Shown here piece by piece: positions 16,021 to 24,826 of a DNA stretch of 64,000 nt. A program made the position numbers and the translations under genes. This stretch comes from Candidatus Pedobacter colombiensis (lineage in GTDB: Bacteria > Bacteroidota > Bacteroidia > Sphingobacteriales > Sphingobacteriaceae): assembly GCA_029202485.1 (NCBI GenBank), contig CP119313.1, positions 3,658,001 to 3,722,000 on the forward strand, read 5' to 3'. The stretch's first letter is position 1; every line of letters starts with the position of its first letter. The notes under the pieces are model-generated. The model was not told the DNA's origin, searched no databases, and saw only the letters and a program-made list of their open reading frames with translations.

Positions 16021-18099
16021 TTAGTTATTTGTTAAAAAATCATTGAGATCTACACGCGAGTTGAGATAAGCTTCTCTTTTTCTAAGCTGGACTTCAGCAA
16101 TATCTTTTTTAGCCTTTTGCTCCTGCCTGATTAATAAGCGCTCAGCCTTCTGCCCTATTCTAACCTGACTTTTATGATCTTTGTGCTGACCATTGCTGTC
16201 TGTAATAAGCAATTTCCCTAGCGTCTCCTGTGCAGCAGGTACCCGATCCATTAATTCAGCAATAGATGCATAGTCCGCACTTTGGGTATCCAGGATATCC
16301 GTTATCCATCCGCGGTTATACCTATTAATTTTATCCAGTTCAGACTGATCTCCTGTGATCCGTTCGGCAAGTGCCATTGGCTGTTCATACTTTTCGGTCA
16401 GCATAAACCTCAATGACCCATCCCCACTCGTTGCCAACACAATATCCAATTGATCGGGGTCGTATCGGATTTGCCAATCTTGGGTCCTCTTTTTTCTGAA
16501 TTCAGGATCGAAGCTATCGTACGTATACTTTCTCTTATCCAGTTGAAAAGTAATCCCATTTCCATTTAGCCTGTTGGTATAGCCCGAGCTTTCTCCAAGG
16601 CGATATAAGAATTCCGCTTTCGACAATATCAATCGCTGATCTTCACCCAGCACTTTGTAGGAATCGATATACGCTGATGCTCTTAATGCTCTTTCAGCAC
16701 GGATCATTGCTTCGATTTGTGCAGTACACCCATCCCTATCAGGAAAGCTATGTCTTGTTTTGTTAAGGAGCTCTATATTAGGCTGATGTTCTTTCTTTGC
16801 GGTCATACCAAATCCTGACCAGTTCTTCTGCAATTGACAATGGTTTTTATTCAGATATTTGAAATAGGGCTCAATTACCTTCGCTTTTGCATTTTTGGCA
16901 CGTGCAGGAGTATAAATAGTCGATACAGCCTCATAGAAGGGTGTCAATCCGCCTTTACCATATCGGTCGGTCTGTAGCTGGTATACCATATGCAGTTCAC
17001 CAAATAGCTCTGCTGTATGTTTGACTGCATTGCGGATCGCTTTGCGGATCAGTGCAGGTGTTTCGTGGGTACCTATTGCGTATCCAATGGGATACTTCTG
17101 ACAAGGATCAAGAACAACAACAACAGTCAGGCGGTTATGATATGTAGTTATCGCATGGCCATCCTTATTCAACAACGTTTGCTGATACAATAATTCAACA
17201 TCCCAACCGTCAATCGTCCAGTACAGTAGAGGTGCTTTAGGAGCTCTTCTCTTCACCTGCATCGCATGAACATTATCGTGGTTAACCTTACCTCTTGAAC
17301 CGGCATCCACGTATACCTTCCATTCATTACGTTTATTGGCAACAGTCGTCCTGCTTATCTTTTTCCAACCGGCAGCCTCAGCCGTCATGTTATACACCTT
17401 CATTACCTGAACATCATCGAAATTATGAGCTAAAGCCATCAGTCTACGTAAGGTTCCCTCCTGTTCATCCTTAAAAACTTTAGCTGCATTTACGTTGCAA
17501 AACTTAGCGCTGATGAGACTTTCATAGCCTGACAGCTTATACTTATTTATTTTATCCCGTAGCGCACGTTCACCAGCAGGCAATTTCCATCCCCATTTGG
17601 GCTGCAAGCTCTGGAAAACAAGCATCAGGTTTTTCAAAGCCCCAGACTGATGCGAAGATCCCCCCAGAGCTTTGCGCCATGCCTTGGTGTCGCTGATGAT
17701 AAATGCTATAGCATTTAGTGCTACAGCAGTAGCTACATATTCCCTGATTGTATCCTCCTTCAAATGAGTACCATTGGGTAAAACATAATTCGTAAAAAAA
17801 CCTAATGCCTTGTAGTCGGACACTAACAGTTGCTTAATAGGCTCTTGCTGAGCAGATTTAAGGATATCCTTGTATTTTAGCGCAACAGCATTCTTAACAG
17901 GCATTGGTAATGATTCAAAATCATAGAGCGCTTCAGTTCCCCGACCTCCCCTTCTGACAGCAATCAGCTTTCCACTTTTACTCAGATTGATGTAATCGTA
18001 TTTGCTTATAAAAGCGTTTGCACCAACCAGGTTGGGCTTAGCACTCCTCCCAACCAACTCCCCATAAGATATACACAGTGTATTATTATAGAATTGCAT
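16021..18099 (-). CDS. MuA-like DDE transposase
   Basis: A 692-residue transposase. The predicted catalytic triad is Asp297 in TIDGWDVELL (Asp300 is the near alternative), Asp378 in LQTDRYG and Glu410 in KVIEPYFKYL, inside an RNase H-like core at about 285-430. The N-terminal 250 residues should hold the end- and enhancer-binding domains. The C-terminal part (470-692) resembles the Mu transposase C-terminal domain, and its last 60 residues are charged, where MuB and ClpX contact MuA. It is preceded by the small HTH gene and followed by the MuB-like ATPase. Length is close to MuA (663). Confidence 0.9.
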   Translation of the reverse strand: MQFYNNTLCISYGELVGRSAKPNLVGANAFISKYDYINLSKSGKLIAVRRGGRGTEALYDFESLPMPVKNAVALKYKDILKSAQQEPIKQLLVSDYKALGFFTNYVLPNGTHLKEDTIREYVATAVALNAIAFIISDTKAWRKALGGSSHQSGALKNLMLVFQSLQPKWGWKLPAGERALRDKINKYKLSGYESLISAKFCNVNAAKVFKDEQEGTLRRLMALAHNFDDVQVMKVYNMTAEAAGWKKISRTTVANKRNEWKVYVDAGSRGKVNHDNVHAMQVKRRAPKAPLLYWTIDGWDVELLYQQTLLNKDGHAITTYHNRLTVVVVLDPCQKYPIGYAIGTHETPALIRKAIRNAVKHTAELFGELHMVYQLQTDRYGKGGLTPFYEAVSTIYTPARAKNAKAKVIEPYFKYLNKNHCQLQKNWSGFGMTAKKEHQPNIELLNKTRHSFPDRDGCTAQIEAMIRAERALRASAYIDSYKVLGEDQRLILSKAEFLYRLGESSGYTNRLNGNGITFQLDKRKYTYDSFDPEFRKKRTQDWQIRYDPDQLDIVLATSGDGSLRFMLTEKYEQPMALAERITGDQSELDKINRYNRGWITDILDTQSADYASIAELMDRVPAAQETLGKLLITDSNGQHKDHKSQVRIGQKAERLLIRQEQKAKKDIAEVQLRKREAYLNSRVDLNDFLTNN

Positions 18100-18102
18100 A
18101 GC

Positions 18103-18327
18103 TTATGATTTGGCACTATCCTCAGTTATTCCAAGTTTCATTAATAATTGAGGCACAATATTTCCTCCTTTGTAATGGCCATTAACTGTATTGCTCAGCA
18201 CTTCTCTGCTGATTCCAATTTCATTAGCCAAATGTTTAATGGATATACCAGATTGTGATATAAAATCTTTCAGATGTAAATTCTCTGGGTATTTAATTAT
18301 TTTCTTTTTCATCGTCATAATGTTCAT
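18103..18327 (-). CDS. small HTH regulator (Ner/Cro-like)
   Basis: A 74-residue protein with a helix-turn-helix near residues 23-48 (SGISIKHLANEIGISREVL). It is divergent from the S24 repressor and lies three bases before the transposase gene, the place of ner in Mu. Ner switches off early and repressor transcription after induction. It could equally act as an activator. The start used is the first ATG; ATGs at residues 4 and 6 are also possible. Confidence 0.75.
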   Translation of the reverse strand: MNIMTMKKKIIKYPENLHLKDFISQSGISIKHLANEIGISREVLSNTVNGHYKGGNIVPQLLMKLGITEDSAKS

Positions 18328-18415
18328 ATATTCGTGAATAGTTTTACAAAAAAACGAAACTTTATTCGAAAATCACAGCGAATTCGAATAAAGTTTTGAA
18401 ATTAAATTCATTAAA
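18328..18415. promoter_or_regulatory. repressor/early operator region
   Basis: The 88 bases between the two divergent regulators hold a perfect inverted repeat: arms at 18357-18370 (AAACTTTATTCGAA) and 18383-18396, with a 12-base spacer. A second partial dyad TATTCGTGAATA lies at 18328-18341. The sequence ATTCGAAT recurs near 19335, toward the phage end. These look like operator sites for the S24 repressor and the Ner-like protein, controlling both promoters. Confidence 0.65.
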
Positions 18416-19108
18416 ATGGAAATAACAAAGAAGATCAACGAAATAGCTATTGAGTTTTTTGATAACAACAATTCTAAATTCGCTGCAGAAATGAATACAA
18501 GTGAAACTAACATAAGAAATTATAGAAATAAGATAATACCAAAAGTTGAGTTCATTATTAAATTATGCAACATGCTCGAAATTAATTTCGATTGGATGTT
18601 TAACAATGAAGGTGCAATGAAAAGATCGGAAAGCTCTCCTGGGGTATCAACTACAAATGAATTTGTTTTACGAACAGACAGAAGACAGGAGACACAACAA
18701 GTCCCCCTATATGACGCCAACGCGGCTGCTAGTTTAATCAAGCTTTTTGACTCCAGGGAGAATGTGATTGATTACATTACCATTCCCAATCTTCCAAAAA
18801 GTGACGGTGCGTTATATATCAAAGGAGATAGCATGTATCCACTATTAAAAAGTGGCGATATAGCCATCTACAAGCGTGTTAGTTCACTGGAAGATGGGAT
18901 ATATTATGGGGAAATGTATTTACTCAGCATTGATATTGATGGAGACGACGCTACAGTCGTCAAATACGTTCAAAAATCTGAGAAAGGCGATCAATACATC
19001 AGACTGGTCAGTTACAATGCACACCATGCGCCTAAAGATCTTCATTTGAAACATGTCAAAGCAATGGCATTAATCAAAGCGAGCATACGCATCAATACCA
19101 TGATGTAG
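18416..19108 (+). CDS. phage repressor with HTH and S24 peptidase domain
   Basis: A 230-residue repressor. Residues about 1-65 are a helix-turn-helix domain (KFAAEMNTSETNIRNYRN). Residues about 120-225 are a LexA-like S24 domain: the nucleophile Ser is in KGDSMYP and the general base Lys is in ATVVKYVQK. The cleavage site should lie in the linker near residues 90-105. RecA-stimulated self-cleavage during DNA damage would induce the prophage. It is transcribed toward the phage end, like c of Mu. Confidence 0.85.
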   Translation: MEITKKINEIAIEFFDNNNSKFAAEMNTSETNIRNYRNKIIPKVEFIIKLCNMLEINFDWMFNNEGAMKRSESSPGVSTTNEFVLRTDRRQETQQVPLYDANAAASLIKLFDSRENVIDYITIPNLPKSDGALYIKGDSMYPLLKSGDIAIYKRVSSLEDGIYYGEMYLLSIDIDGDDATVVKYVQKSEKGDQYIRLVSYNAHHAPKDLHLKHVKAMALIKASIRINTMM

Positions 19109-19659
19109 ACTCAGTTTAGCGGAGATCTTCCTCTAAATAAATCATGCACATTTATTTTTAGCAGAAACAAACACAAAACACTGTAAATCAAAGAGAAACA
19201 AAACATCAACTCTCTTCAATCTAACAGTTTTGTGGGGGGCTACAGGCACTTTTCAGCACAAAAAGAACCATTTTCGGGAACACGAATACATTCTTTTTAC
19301 TAAGCAAGGCACTATCCAATTCACTATCCAATAGTTCATTCGAATCCTATAGCTGTTTGACAGATTCGACACTAAGAACCCAGGGAGATTGACAAGTGTG
19401 CCTATTCAGTTTAATCAGAGCAAATTAAACAAAACCAATAGAAACTAAGCCGACAAAGTCACAACGGAAGATCAACACAGAAGAATCACCTTATAATGTC
19501 TTATGAAATTTGGTTTTCAGTAAAATTTAGGGGTACTGAAGAATATTAAACACTTCAATACACTTAAATAGAAAAAGTTAGAACAAAAAAAACGTCAGTT
19601 TAGGATGACGTTTTCGTTTTGACTGTTATACAGCATAAAAGAATTAATTCAACCACAAA
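19109..19659. other. prophage end region and host junction, no genes
   Basis: About 550 bases without a gene. It holds two direct copies of CACTATCCAAT (19310-19345), a further ATTCGAAT motif, and, read on the minus strand from 19562, TGTATTGAAGTG, which resembles Mu ends. These would suit transposase-binding sites. The host terminator of the EamA gene follows at 19589-19614. The exact terminus and its 5-bp target duplication cannot be confirmed because the other end is outside the window. Confidence 0.4.
19589..19614 (-). terminator. intrinsic terminator of the pyrF-EamA operon
   Basis: On the minus strand AAAACGTCA, an 8-base loop and TGACGTTTT form a 9-bp stem followed by a run of eight T. 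It lies 46 bases after the stop of the transporter gene. It marks the host side of the prophage junction. Confidence 0.85.
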
Positions 19660-20562
19660 TTACTCTGCTTGTTTTTTGCCTTTATAGTTTGTAATAAATA
19701 CACCGATGATAATAAGTACAGTGGCAATTAAGATGTCAACTGTTATGATTTCATCTAAAATTAACCATCCAAGAAATAAGGCAATAACGGTATTGAAATA
19801 AGTAAGGATAGAAACCTCTGGAGCAGAAACCTTTTTCAAAGCATAATGGTAGCAGAAAAAAGCCATAACCGAGCCAAATACAGCAAGGTAGACTACGGCA
19901 AGCATACTACTGGGGCTCCAGCTAGACACATCTATCTGGTCAGAAAAAATAAAGGCCAACATAAATTGAACCACCGCTGAAAAGGCAAACTGGTAAAACA
20001 GATCAAGAAATATATTGTCTGATTTTTGATTGTTCTTTTTAATATAAATGGTGCCTATGGTCCATCCGGTAATGGCAAAACCCAAAAACATAATGCCTGT
20101 TTCATAGTTCGGATCAAACAGCTCATTCAATCCGTCTCTAAATATAAATGCTACGCCTAAGAAACCTATTATCACGCCTAAAAACCCTTTTAAAGAAGGT
20201 TTTTGCAAACCTACGGCTACACTGGTAATGAATACGAATAATGTTGTTAATGCATTTAACAATGAAGTAAGACCACTTGGGATTGTTTGTTCGGCCACGG
20301 TTGTCATACCGTTGGCTACTACAATCATCAACCCCGACAATAACATTTGCCGCCTCATATAAGACCAACCTTTCCAGGCAAGCTCTTTTTTACGAAGCAG
20401 AATAATAAATAATATCGAGGAGGCAATAGTTTGTCTAAATGCAGCCACAAACCACGGTGGAATAGTCCGAACAGCTACACGGATACCCAAATAAGTTGTG
20501 CCCCATATTAAAGCCACCCCTGTTAAAGCAAGAATCAGCTTTAAATCTATTTTTCTGGTCAT
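19660..20562 (-). CDS. EamA/DMT-family transporter
   Basis: A 300-residue inner-membrane protein with ten predicted membrane helices in two EamA repeats. It starts with a basic MTRKIDLKL and has the family motif LIWGTTYLGIRVAVRTIPP in helix 1. The second repeat begins near residue 150 (YETGIMFLGFAITGWTIG). Family members export amino acids or other metabolites; the substrate is unknown. Its start overlaps the stop of pyrF by four bases (ATGA), so the two are co-transcribed and coupled. An intrinsic terminator follows. Confidence 0.85.
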   Translation of the reverse strand: MTRKIDLKLILALTGVALIWGTTYLGIRVAVRTIPPWFVAAFRQTIASSILFIILLRKKELAWKGWSYMRRQMLLSGLMIVVANGMTTVAEQTIPSGLTSLLNALTTLFVFITSVAVGLQKPSLKGFLGVIIGFLGVAFIFRDGLNELFDPNYETGIMFLGFAITGWTIGTIYIKKNNQKSDNIFLDLFYQFAFSAVVQFMLAFIFSDQIDVSSWSPSSMLAVVYLAVFGSVMAFFCYHYALKKVSAPEVSILTYFNTVIALFLGWLILDEIITVDILIATVLIIIGVFITNYKGKKQAE

Positions 20563-21389
20563 ACTAAACCGGCAGACTCAAGAATCTCTGCCATTTCCTG
20601 TTGTAACTTTAAAGCTTCTTCTCTTGCTCTTTCTGCAAAATCCTCACCATTACTGGCATAGATAATGGACCTTGCCGAGTTTACAAGTAATCCGCATTCT
20701 CTATTTAACCCATACTTACAAACCTCAGCCAAACTTCCGCCCTGTGCCCCAACACCGGGTACCAGTAAAAAGTTGTCAGGTGCCAATCTTCTGATGTTTT
20801 CAAACTCAGCCCCTCTCGTAGCACCAACCACATACATCAACTGCTCGCTATTCGCCCATTGAGAAGAGATCCTGATCACTTCTTCATACAACTTACCTTC
20901 AGGTGTTTGATGCAACTGAAAATCACTATGTCCTGCATTTGACGTTAAAGCTAAAAGTATAACCCATTTATCAGCATGGTTTAAAAATGGTCCAACCGAA
21001 TCTTTACCCATATATGGAGCAACAGTGATGGCATCAAAGCTCATCCCTGATTTTTCCTGGTTAAAAAAAGCATCTGCATACATTGCTGACGTATTTCCGA
21101 TGTCACCTCTTTTAGCATCCGCAATGGTAAAGATGTCTTTAGAAATATATTCCCAGGTTTTGATTAAGGTTTCCCAGCCCTTTAATCCCATAGACTCAAA
21201 AAAAGCCGTATTGGGTTTATAGGCAACACACAGATCTTTGGTTGCATCAATAATTTGTTTATTGAACTCCAATACCGGGTTATCGTATTTGAACAAGTGT
21301 TTTGGAAGGTTCTCCATTACTGGATCAAGGCCAACACATAAAAAAGATTTCTTGGTTTTAATTTGCTCAAATAGTTGCTTCTTATTCAT
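20559..21389 (-). CDS. pyrF: orotidine 5'-phosphate decarboxylase
   Basis: A 276-residue enzyme that converts OMP to UMP, the last step of de novo pyrimidine synthesis. The active-site motif is DAKRGDIG at residues about 95-102, with Lys97 and the Asp pair. FLCVGLDP near the N-terminus and VGATRGAEF and VPGVGAQGG near the phosphate site are typical. The length of about 275 residues and the type-2 sequence pattern match the longer subgroup of the family. It leads a two-gene operon with an EamA transporter. The -7 box CATCTTTG (minus strand 21417-21410) may be its promoter. Confidence 0.93.
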   Translation of the reverse strand: MNKKQLFEQIKTKKSFLCVGLDPVMENLPKHLFKYDNPVLEFNKQIIDATKDLCVAYKPNTAFFESMGLKGWETLIKTWEYISKDIFTIADAKRGDIGNTSAMYADAFFNQEKSGMSFDAITVAPYMGKDSVGPFLNHADKWVILLALTSNAGHSDFQLHQTPEGKLYEEVIRISSQWANSEQLMYVVGATRGAEFENIRRLAPDNFLLVPGVGAQGGSLAEVCKYGLNRECGLLVNSARSIIYASNGEDFAERAREEALKLQQEMAEILESAGLV

Positions 21390-21740
21390 CAGGGGGTAAA
21401 TTTTGGATACAAAGATGTCAATTTTCAGGATGATTAAGGCCCCTTTCTAAAACTTTTAATTGAAATTATTACAAACATTTTCAACTTTTTCTTGGAGATT
21501 AGATTTCAAATACATACAATTGCACCATAATTCTCTAAAGTTTATCTGACCATCCCGGAAAATTCTGTAAAAATTTGTTCTATAAAGCCTTTTATGATTG
21601 CATTTTCTGCGCTGTTCGACTGATTCCTTCATGTGTTCACCCATCAAAAACAATAAAAAACAACACCTGATAGCTTCATAAATGATGAACTTAAATACTT
21701 ATGAAAATTACTATTTAAAAAATTTCTCTACATCCATATA
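21390..21740. other. intergenic region between pyrF and rho
   Basis: About 350 AT-rich bases between divergent genes. It should hold the pyrF and rho promoters and the rho leader. A CATCTTTG box lies at 21410-21417 on the minus strand. A 65-codon frame at 21456-21653 on the minus strand is unlikely to be real (low-complexity, no features). I see no RNA gene. Confidence 0.4.
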
Positions 21741-23576
21741 ATGTTTAATAAAACAGAATTAAATGAAAAACTCACTGCAGAATTGCGTGAGATAGCAAAA
21801 AATCAAGGCATTTTAAATGCTGACGAATTGCGTAAGGCTGAACTTGTTGAAATTATTGCCCAGATAACAGAACAACAAGCAGAAGCCGAAGCTGCTCCTA
21901 AAGCAGCACCTGTAAAGGCAACAAAAACTAAGGCGGCTAAAGATACCGCGCAAAAAAACAATCCGGCTAAAGAAAATGCGACTACAGAGCCTATTGAAAA
22001 TGCACCAGCAGCAACAGCCGCAAAGAAGGAACGTCCGGTAAAAGAACAACCAGCAAAAGTTAGTCCTAATGAAAATATTGAGACTGTAGAAAATGTTGAA
22101 AGTACTGAGCAAAATGAAAAAGAGGCTCAGGAAGAAAAACCTGCAAGAAAAAGGATCCGTATCTCGTCTAAGGAAGTAGAAGAAAAAACGCAAAGACCTT
22201 TTAACAGAGCGTCTTTATTTGATCCACAACCTACTACCAATGAAGGTTACAAACAAGACAAACCTTTTCAGGCTGTAGTTGAAGGGTCAAGCGTTCAGAC
22301 AGAAGAAGCTCCATCAACAGCAGTTTCAACTGAAGGAAAAACCATTACACATGGAAATCCTGATCACAATAAAAAACACAGGCCACAAGAAAACAGACCT
22401 AAAAATCAAGGAAATATCGGTCAGCAGAAACAAAGCGAAAACAGCTATTCTAATTTAGATTTCGATAACACCATTACCAATGAAGGTGTATTGGAAATTA
22501 TGCCAGATGGCTATGGCTTTTTAAGATCTGCAGATTACAATTATCTTTCTTCACCGGATGATATTTACGTATCACAATCCCAGATAAAATTATTTGGATT
22601 AAAAACAGGTGATACTGTAAAAGGAAGCATCCGTCCACCAAAAGAAGGCGAAAAATACTTCCCATTGGTTAGAGTTGAAACCATTAATGGGCGCTTACCT
22701 GCCGATGTAAGGGACCGTGTTCCTTTTGATTATTTAACTCCTTTATTTCCAACAGAAAGATTAAACCTGTTTACGGAAACCAATAACTATTCTACCCGCA
22801 TCATCGACCTGTTTACCCCGATTGGTAAAGGTCAGCGTGGTTTAATTGTAGCACAGCCTAAAACCGGTAAAACCAATTTACTAAAAGAGGTTGCCAATGC
22901 GATTGCTAAAAACCACCCGGAAGTTTACCTTATCATTTTATTGATAGATGAGCGTCCGGAAGAGGTTACGGATATGGCTAGAAGTGTAAGAGCTGAGGTA
23001 ATAGCATCTACTTTTGATGAGCCAGCAGAACGTCATGTTAAAATAGCCAACATCGTGCTTGAAAAAGCAAAACGTTTAGTTGAATGCGGGCATGATGTAG
23101 TTATCCTTTTAGACTCTATCACCAGATTAGCAAGAGCTTACAACACAACTGCTCCTGCTTCCGGAAAAATCTTATCAGGAGGTGTTGATGCCAATGCATT
23201 ACACAAACCTAAACGTTTCTTCGGAGCTGCACGTAACATTGAAAGAGGAGGTTCATTAACCATACTTGCTACAGCATTAACGGATACGGGTTCTAAAATG
23301 GATGAGGTGATCTTTGAAGAATTTAAAGGTACCGGTAACATGGAGCTTCAGTTAGACCGTAAATTATCTAACAAACGTATCTTCCCTGCTATCGACATTA
23401 CGGCATCAAGTACACGTAGAGACGATCTGTTACATGATAGAGATACATTGCAACGCGTATGGATTTTACGTAACCATTTGGCAGACATGAATGCTCAGGA
23501 AGCAATGGAGTTTGTTCAGGCTCAGATAAAAGGCACAAAGTCTAACGAAGAGTTTCTAATTTCAATGAATAGCTAG
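21741..23576 (+). CDS. rho: transcription termination factor Rho
   Basis: A 611-residue hexameric RNA helicase that ends transcription at Rho-dependent sites. Residues 1-40 form a Rho-N SAP-like fold (MFNKTELNEKLTAELREIAK). Residues about 50-235 are a low-complexity insert rich in Ala, Lys, Glu, Pro, Asn and Gln. The RNA-binding cold-shock domain covers about 245-330. The ATPase core follows, with Walker A PKTGKTNL near 372-379 and Walker B VVILLDSITRLARAYN near 455. The extended insert is common in Bacteroidota Rho and may bind RNA or phase-separate. It appears monocistronic. Confidence 0.95.
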   Translation: MFNKTELNEKLTAELREIAKNQGILNADELRKAELVEIIAQITEQQAEAEAAPKAAPVKATKTKAAKDTAQKNNPAKENATTEPIENAPAATAAKKERPVKEQPAKVSPNENIETVENVESTEQNEKEAQEEKPARKRIRISSKEVEEKTQRPFNRASLFDPQPTTNEGYKQDKPFQAVVEGSSVQTEEAPSTAVSTEGKTITHGNPDHNKKHRPQENRPKNQGNIGQQKQSENSYSNLDFDNTITNEGVLEIMPDGYGFLRSADYNYLSSPDDIYVSQSQIKLFGLKTGDTVKGSIRPPKEGEKYFPLVRVETINGRLPADVRDRVPFDYLTPLFPTERLNLFTETNNYSTRIIDLFTPIGKGQRGLIVAQPKTGKTNLLKEVANAIAKNHPEVYLIILLIDERPEEVTDMARSVRAEVIASTFDEPAERHVKIANIVLEKAKRLVECGHDVVILLDSITRLARAYNTTAPASGKILSGGVDANALHKPKRFFGAARNIERGGSLTILATALTDTGSKMDEVIFEEFKGTGNMELQLDRKLSNKRIFPAIDITASSTRRDDLLHDRDTLQRVWILRNHLADMNAQEAMEFVQAQIKGTKSNEEFLISMNS

Positions 23577-23581
23577 TCTGG

Positions 23582-23725
23582 ATTAAGGAGCAAGGATGAA
23601 GGAGCAAAGATTAAAGATTTAGGAGCAGAAATTAAAAGTCCTTATTCCTTGATCTTTGTTCCTTCATCCTTGTTCCTTTATCCTGATTCCTTGTTCTTTT
23701 ATCCTTGCTCTCTAATCCTTGCTCC
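23582..23725. repeat. 7-bp periodic repeat, purine-rich then pyrimidine-rich (inverted)
   Basis: Twenty degenerate heptads without interruption other than a 4-base centre. Eight purine-rich units come first (ATTAAGG, AGCAAGG, ATGAAGG, AGCAAAG and so on, 23582-23637). Twelve pyrimidine-rich units follow (TTATTCC, TTGTTCC, TTCATCC and so on, 23642-23725). The two halves are inverted: 23589-23611 matches the complement of 23652-23674 at 21 of 23 positions. It lies between rho and pssA, 5 bases before the pssA start. Confidence 0.85.
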
Positions 23726-23729
23726 TGAC

Positions 23730-24410
23730 ATGAAAAAACACATTCCCAATGCAATTACCTGCGCAAACCTATTTTCGGGTTGCATAGGTATCGTTTATGC
23801 CTTTCACGGATCTCTTGAAATCGCCGCTTACTTTGTAATCCTTTCAGGTATATTCGATTTTTTTGATGGCTTTGCAGCGCGTTTGCTGCATGTAAAATCA
23901 GCTATTGGTAAAGAGCTGGATTCTTTAGCAGACGTGGTAAGCTTTGGTTTTTTACCTGGTGTAGTGATGTTTCAATTGTTAAGTCAGAGCAACTACACTT
24001 CAGCGTATTTACCTTACTTTGGATTTATCATTACCGTATTTTCTGCGCTAAGGCTAGCTAAATTTAACATTGATACCCGACAAACGGAAGACTTCATTGG
24101 TTTAAACACCCCCATGAATACCCTCTTTATTGTATCTCTGCCATTTATACAAAAGGATTATCCTTCACTTATTGGCTCAGCGCCATTGTTGGTTGGACTT
24201 ATTGTATTGCTAAGCTGGTTATTGGTAAGTGAAATAAAGATTTTTTCACTCAAATTTAGTTCAACAAGCTGGGAACAAAATAAAATAAAATACATATTCC
24301 TTATTTTATCCGTGCTACTTGTTGCTTTGTTAAAGTTTGCAGCTGTCCCACTTATACTTGTTTTGTATATCGGTCTTTCGGTTATTCATTTTAGGCGTAC
24401 AACTGCATAA
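23730..24410 (+). CDS. pssA: CDP-diacylglycerol-serine O-phosphatidyltransferase
   Basis: A 226-residue membrane enzyme of phospholipid synthesis that makes phosphatidylserine from CDP-diacylglycerol and L-serine. I take the ATG at 23730 (MKKHIPNAI), since an upstream in-frame ATG would translate the heptad repeat into low-complexity peptide. The CDP-alcohol phosphotransferase signature DGxxARxxxxxxxxGxxxDxxxD is at residues about 45-67 (DGFAARLLHVKSAIGKELDS). About six to eight helices follow. It is monocistronic. Confidence 0.88.
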   Translation: MKKHIPNAITCANLFSGCIGIVYAFHGSLEIAAYFVILSGIFDFFDGFAARLLHVKSAIGKELDSLADVVSFGFLPGVVMFQLLSQSNYTSAYLPYFGFIITVFSALRLAKFNIDTRQTEDFIGLNTPMNTLFIVSLPFIQKDYPSLIGSAPLLVGLIVLLSWLLVSEIKIFSLKFSSTSWEQNKIKYIFLILSVLLVALLKFAAVPLILVLYIGLSVIHFRRTTA

Positions 24411-24428
24411 ACAAGCCTTAAAAACGAC

Positions 24429-24815
24429 TTAAAGTTGCTTTTCAAGGTCTGCCTTAGCCTCTTCAAGCTGAGCGTACAATACCTCTACAAAAGAGCTGAT
24501 CTCCTGAAATGCAACTGGCAATTCCTCTATATTTTTAAGCTCTCTCGCATTATTTTCCATCATTTGCATATGATCTTTAGCGTCTTCGCGACCTACATAG
24601 GCAAATGTTGGCTTTATTTTATGTGCACAATTAGATGCTCTAGGCCAATCCTTATCCTCAATCGCCTTCCCCAAGTCAGCGATATATAGCGGAGTTTGCA
24701 TTTTAAACATATCTATCATCTCTATGATAAATTCAGCGCTGTCCCCAGACATATCCCTCAAATAGGAAAGATCCAGTGGCTCTTTATTTTTTTGTAAGTT
24801 TATCATCATAGACAA
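24429..24815 (-). CDS. Hpt (histidine phosphotransfer) domain protein
   Basis: A 128-residue protein, one Hpt domain. The phosphorylated residue is probably His65 in ASNCAHKIKPTFAYVG. A second helix pair forms the rest of the four-helix bundle. It transfers phosphate between response regulators or hybrid kinases. No kinase or regulator partner is adjacent; folK precedes it by 12 bases on the same strand, so they are co-transcribed. Confidence 0.8.
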   Translation of the reverse strand: MSMMINLQKNKEPLDLSYLRDMSGDSAEFIIEMIDMFKMQTPLYIADLGKAIEDKDWPRASNCAHKIKPTFAYVGREDAKDHMQMMENNARELKNIEELPVAFQEISSFVEVLYAQLEEAKADLEKQL

Positions 24816-24826
24816 AACTAACGAAA

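Larger units (their letters stand above)
1..19562. mobile_element. Mu-like transposable prophage (partial, left part outside window)
   Basis: A DDE transposase followed by an AAA ATPase, a divergent S24 repressor, and contractile-tail genes (sheath, tube, hub, gp25-like, gpJ-like) identify a Mu-type transposable myophage. The order repressor, Ner-like HTH, A, B matches the left end of Mu, so the window's right boundary corresponds to Mu attL. The right boundary is tentative. Read on the minus strand, position 19562 begins TGTATTGAA, close to the Mu terminal sequence TGTATTGATT, and the first host terminator lies 27 bases farther on. No portal, terminase or capsid genes are present, so the other end lies to the left of position 1. 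Confidence 0.85.

Noticed and set aside
21456..21653. 65-residue minus-strand frame between pyrF and rho
   Set aside because: Low complexity, no context or features; probably leader and promoter DNA.
23649..23729. N-terminal extension of pssA
   Set aside because: It only translates the heptad repeat (SLFLYPDSLFFYPC-like).
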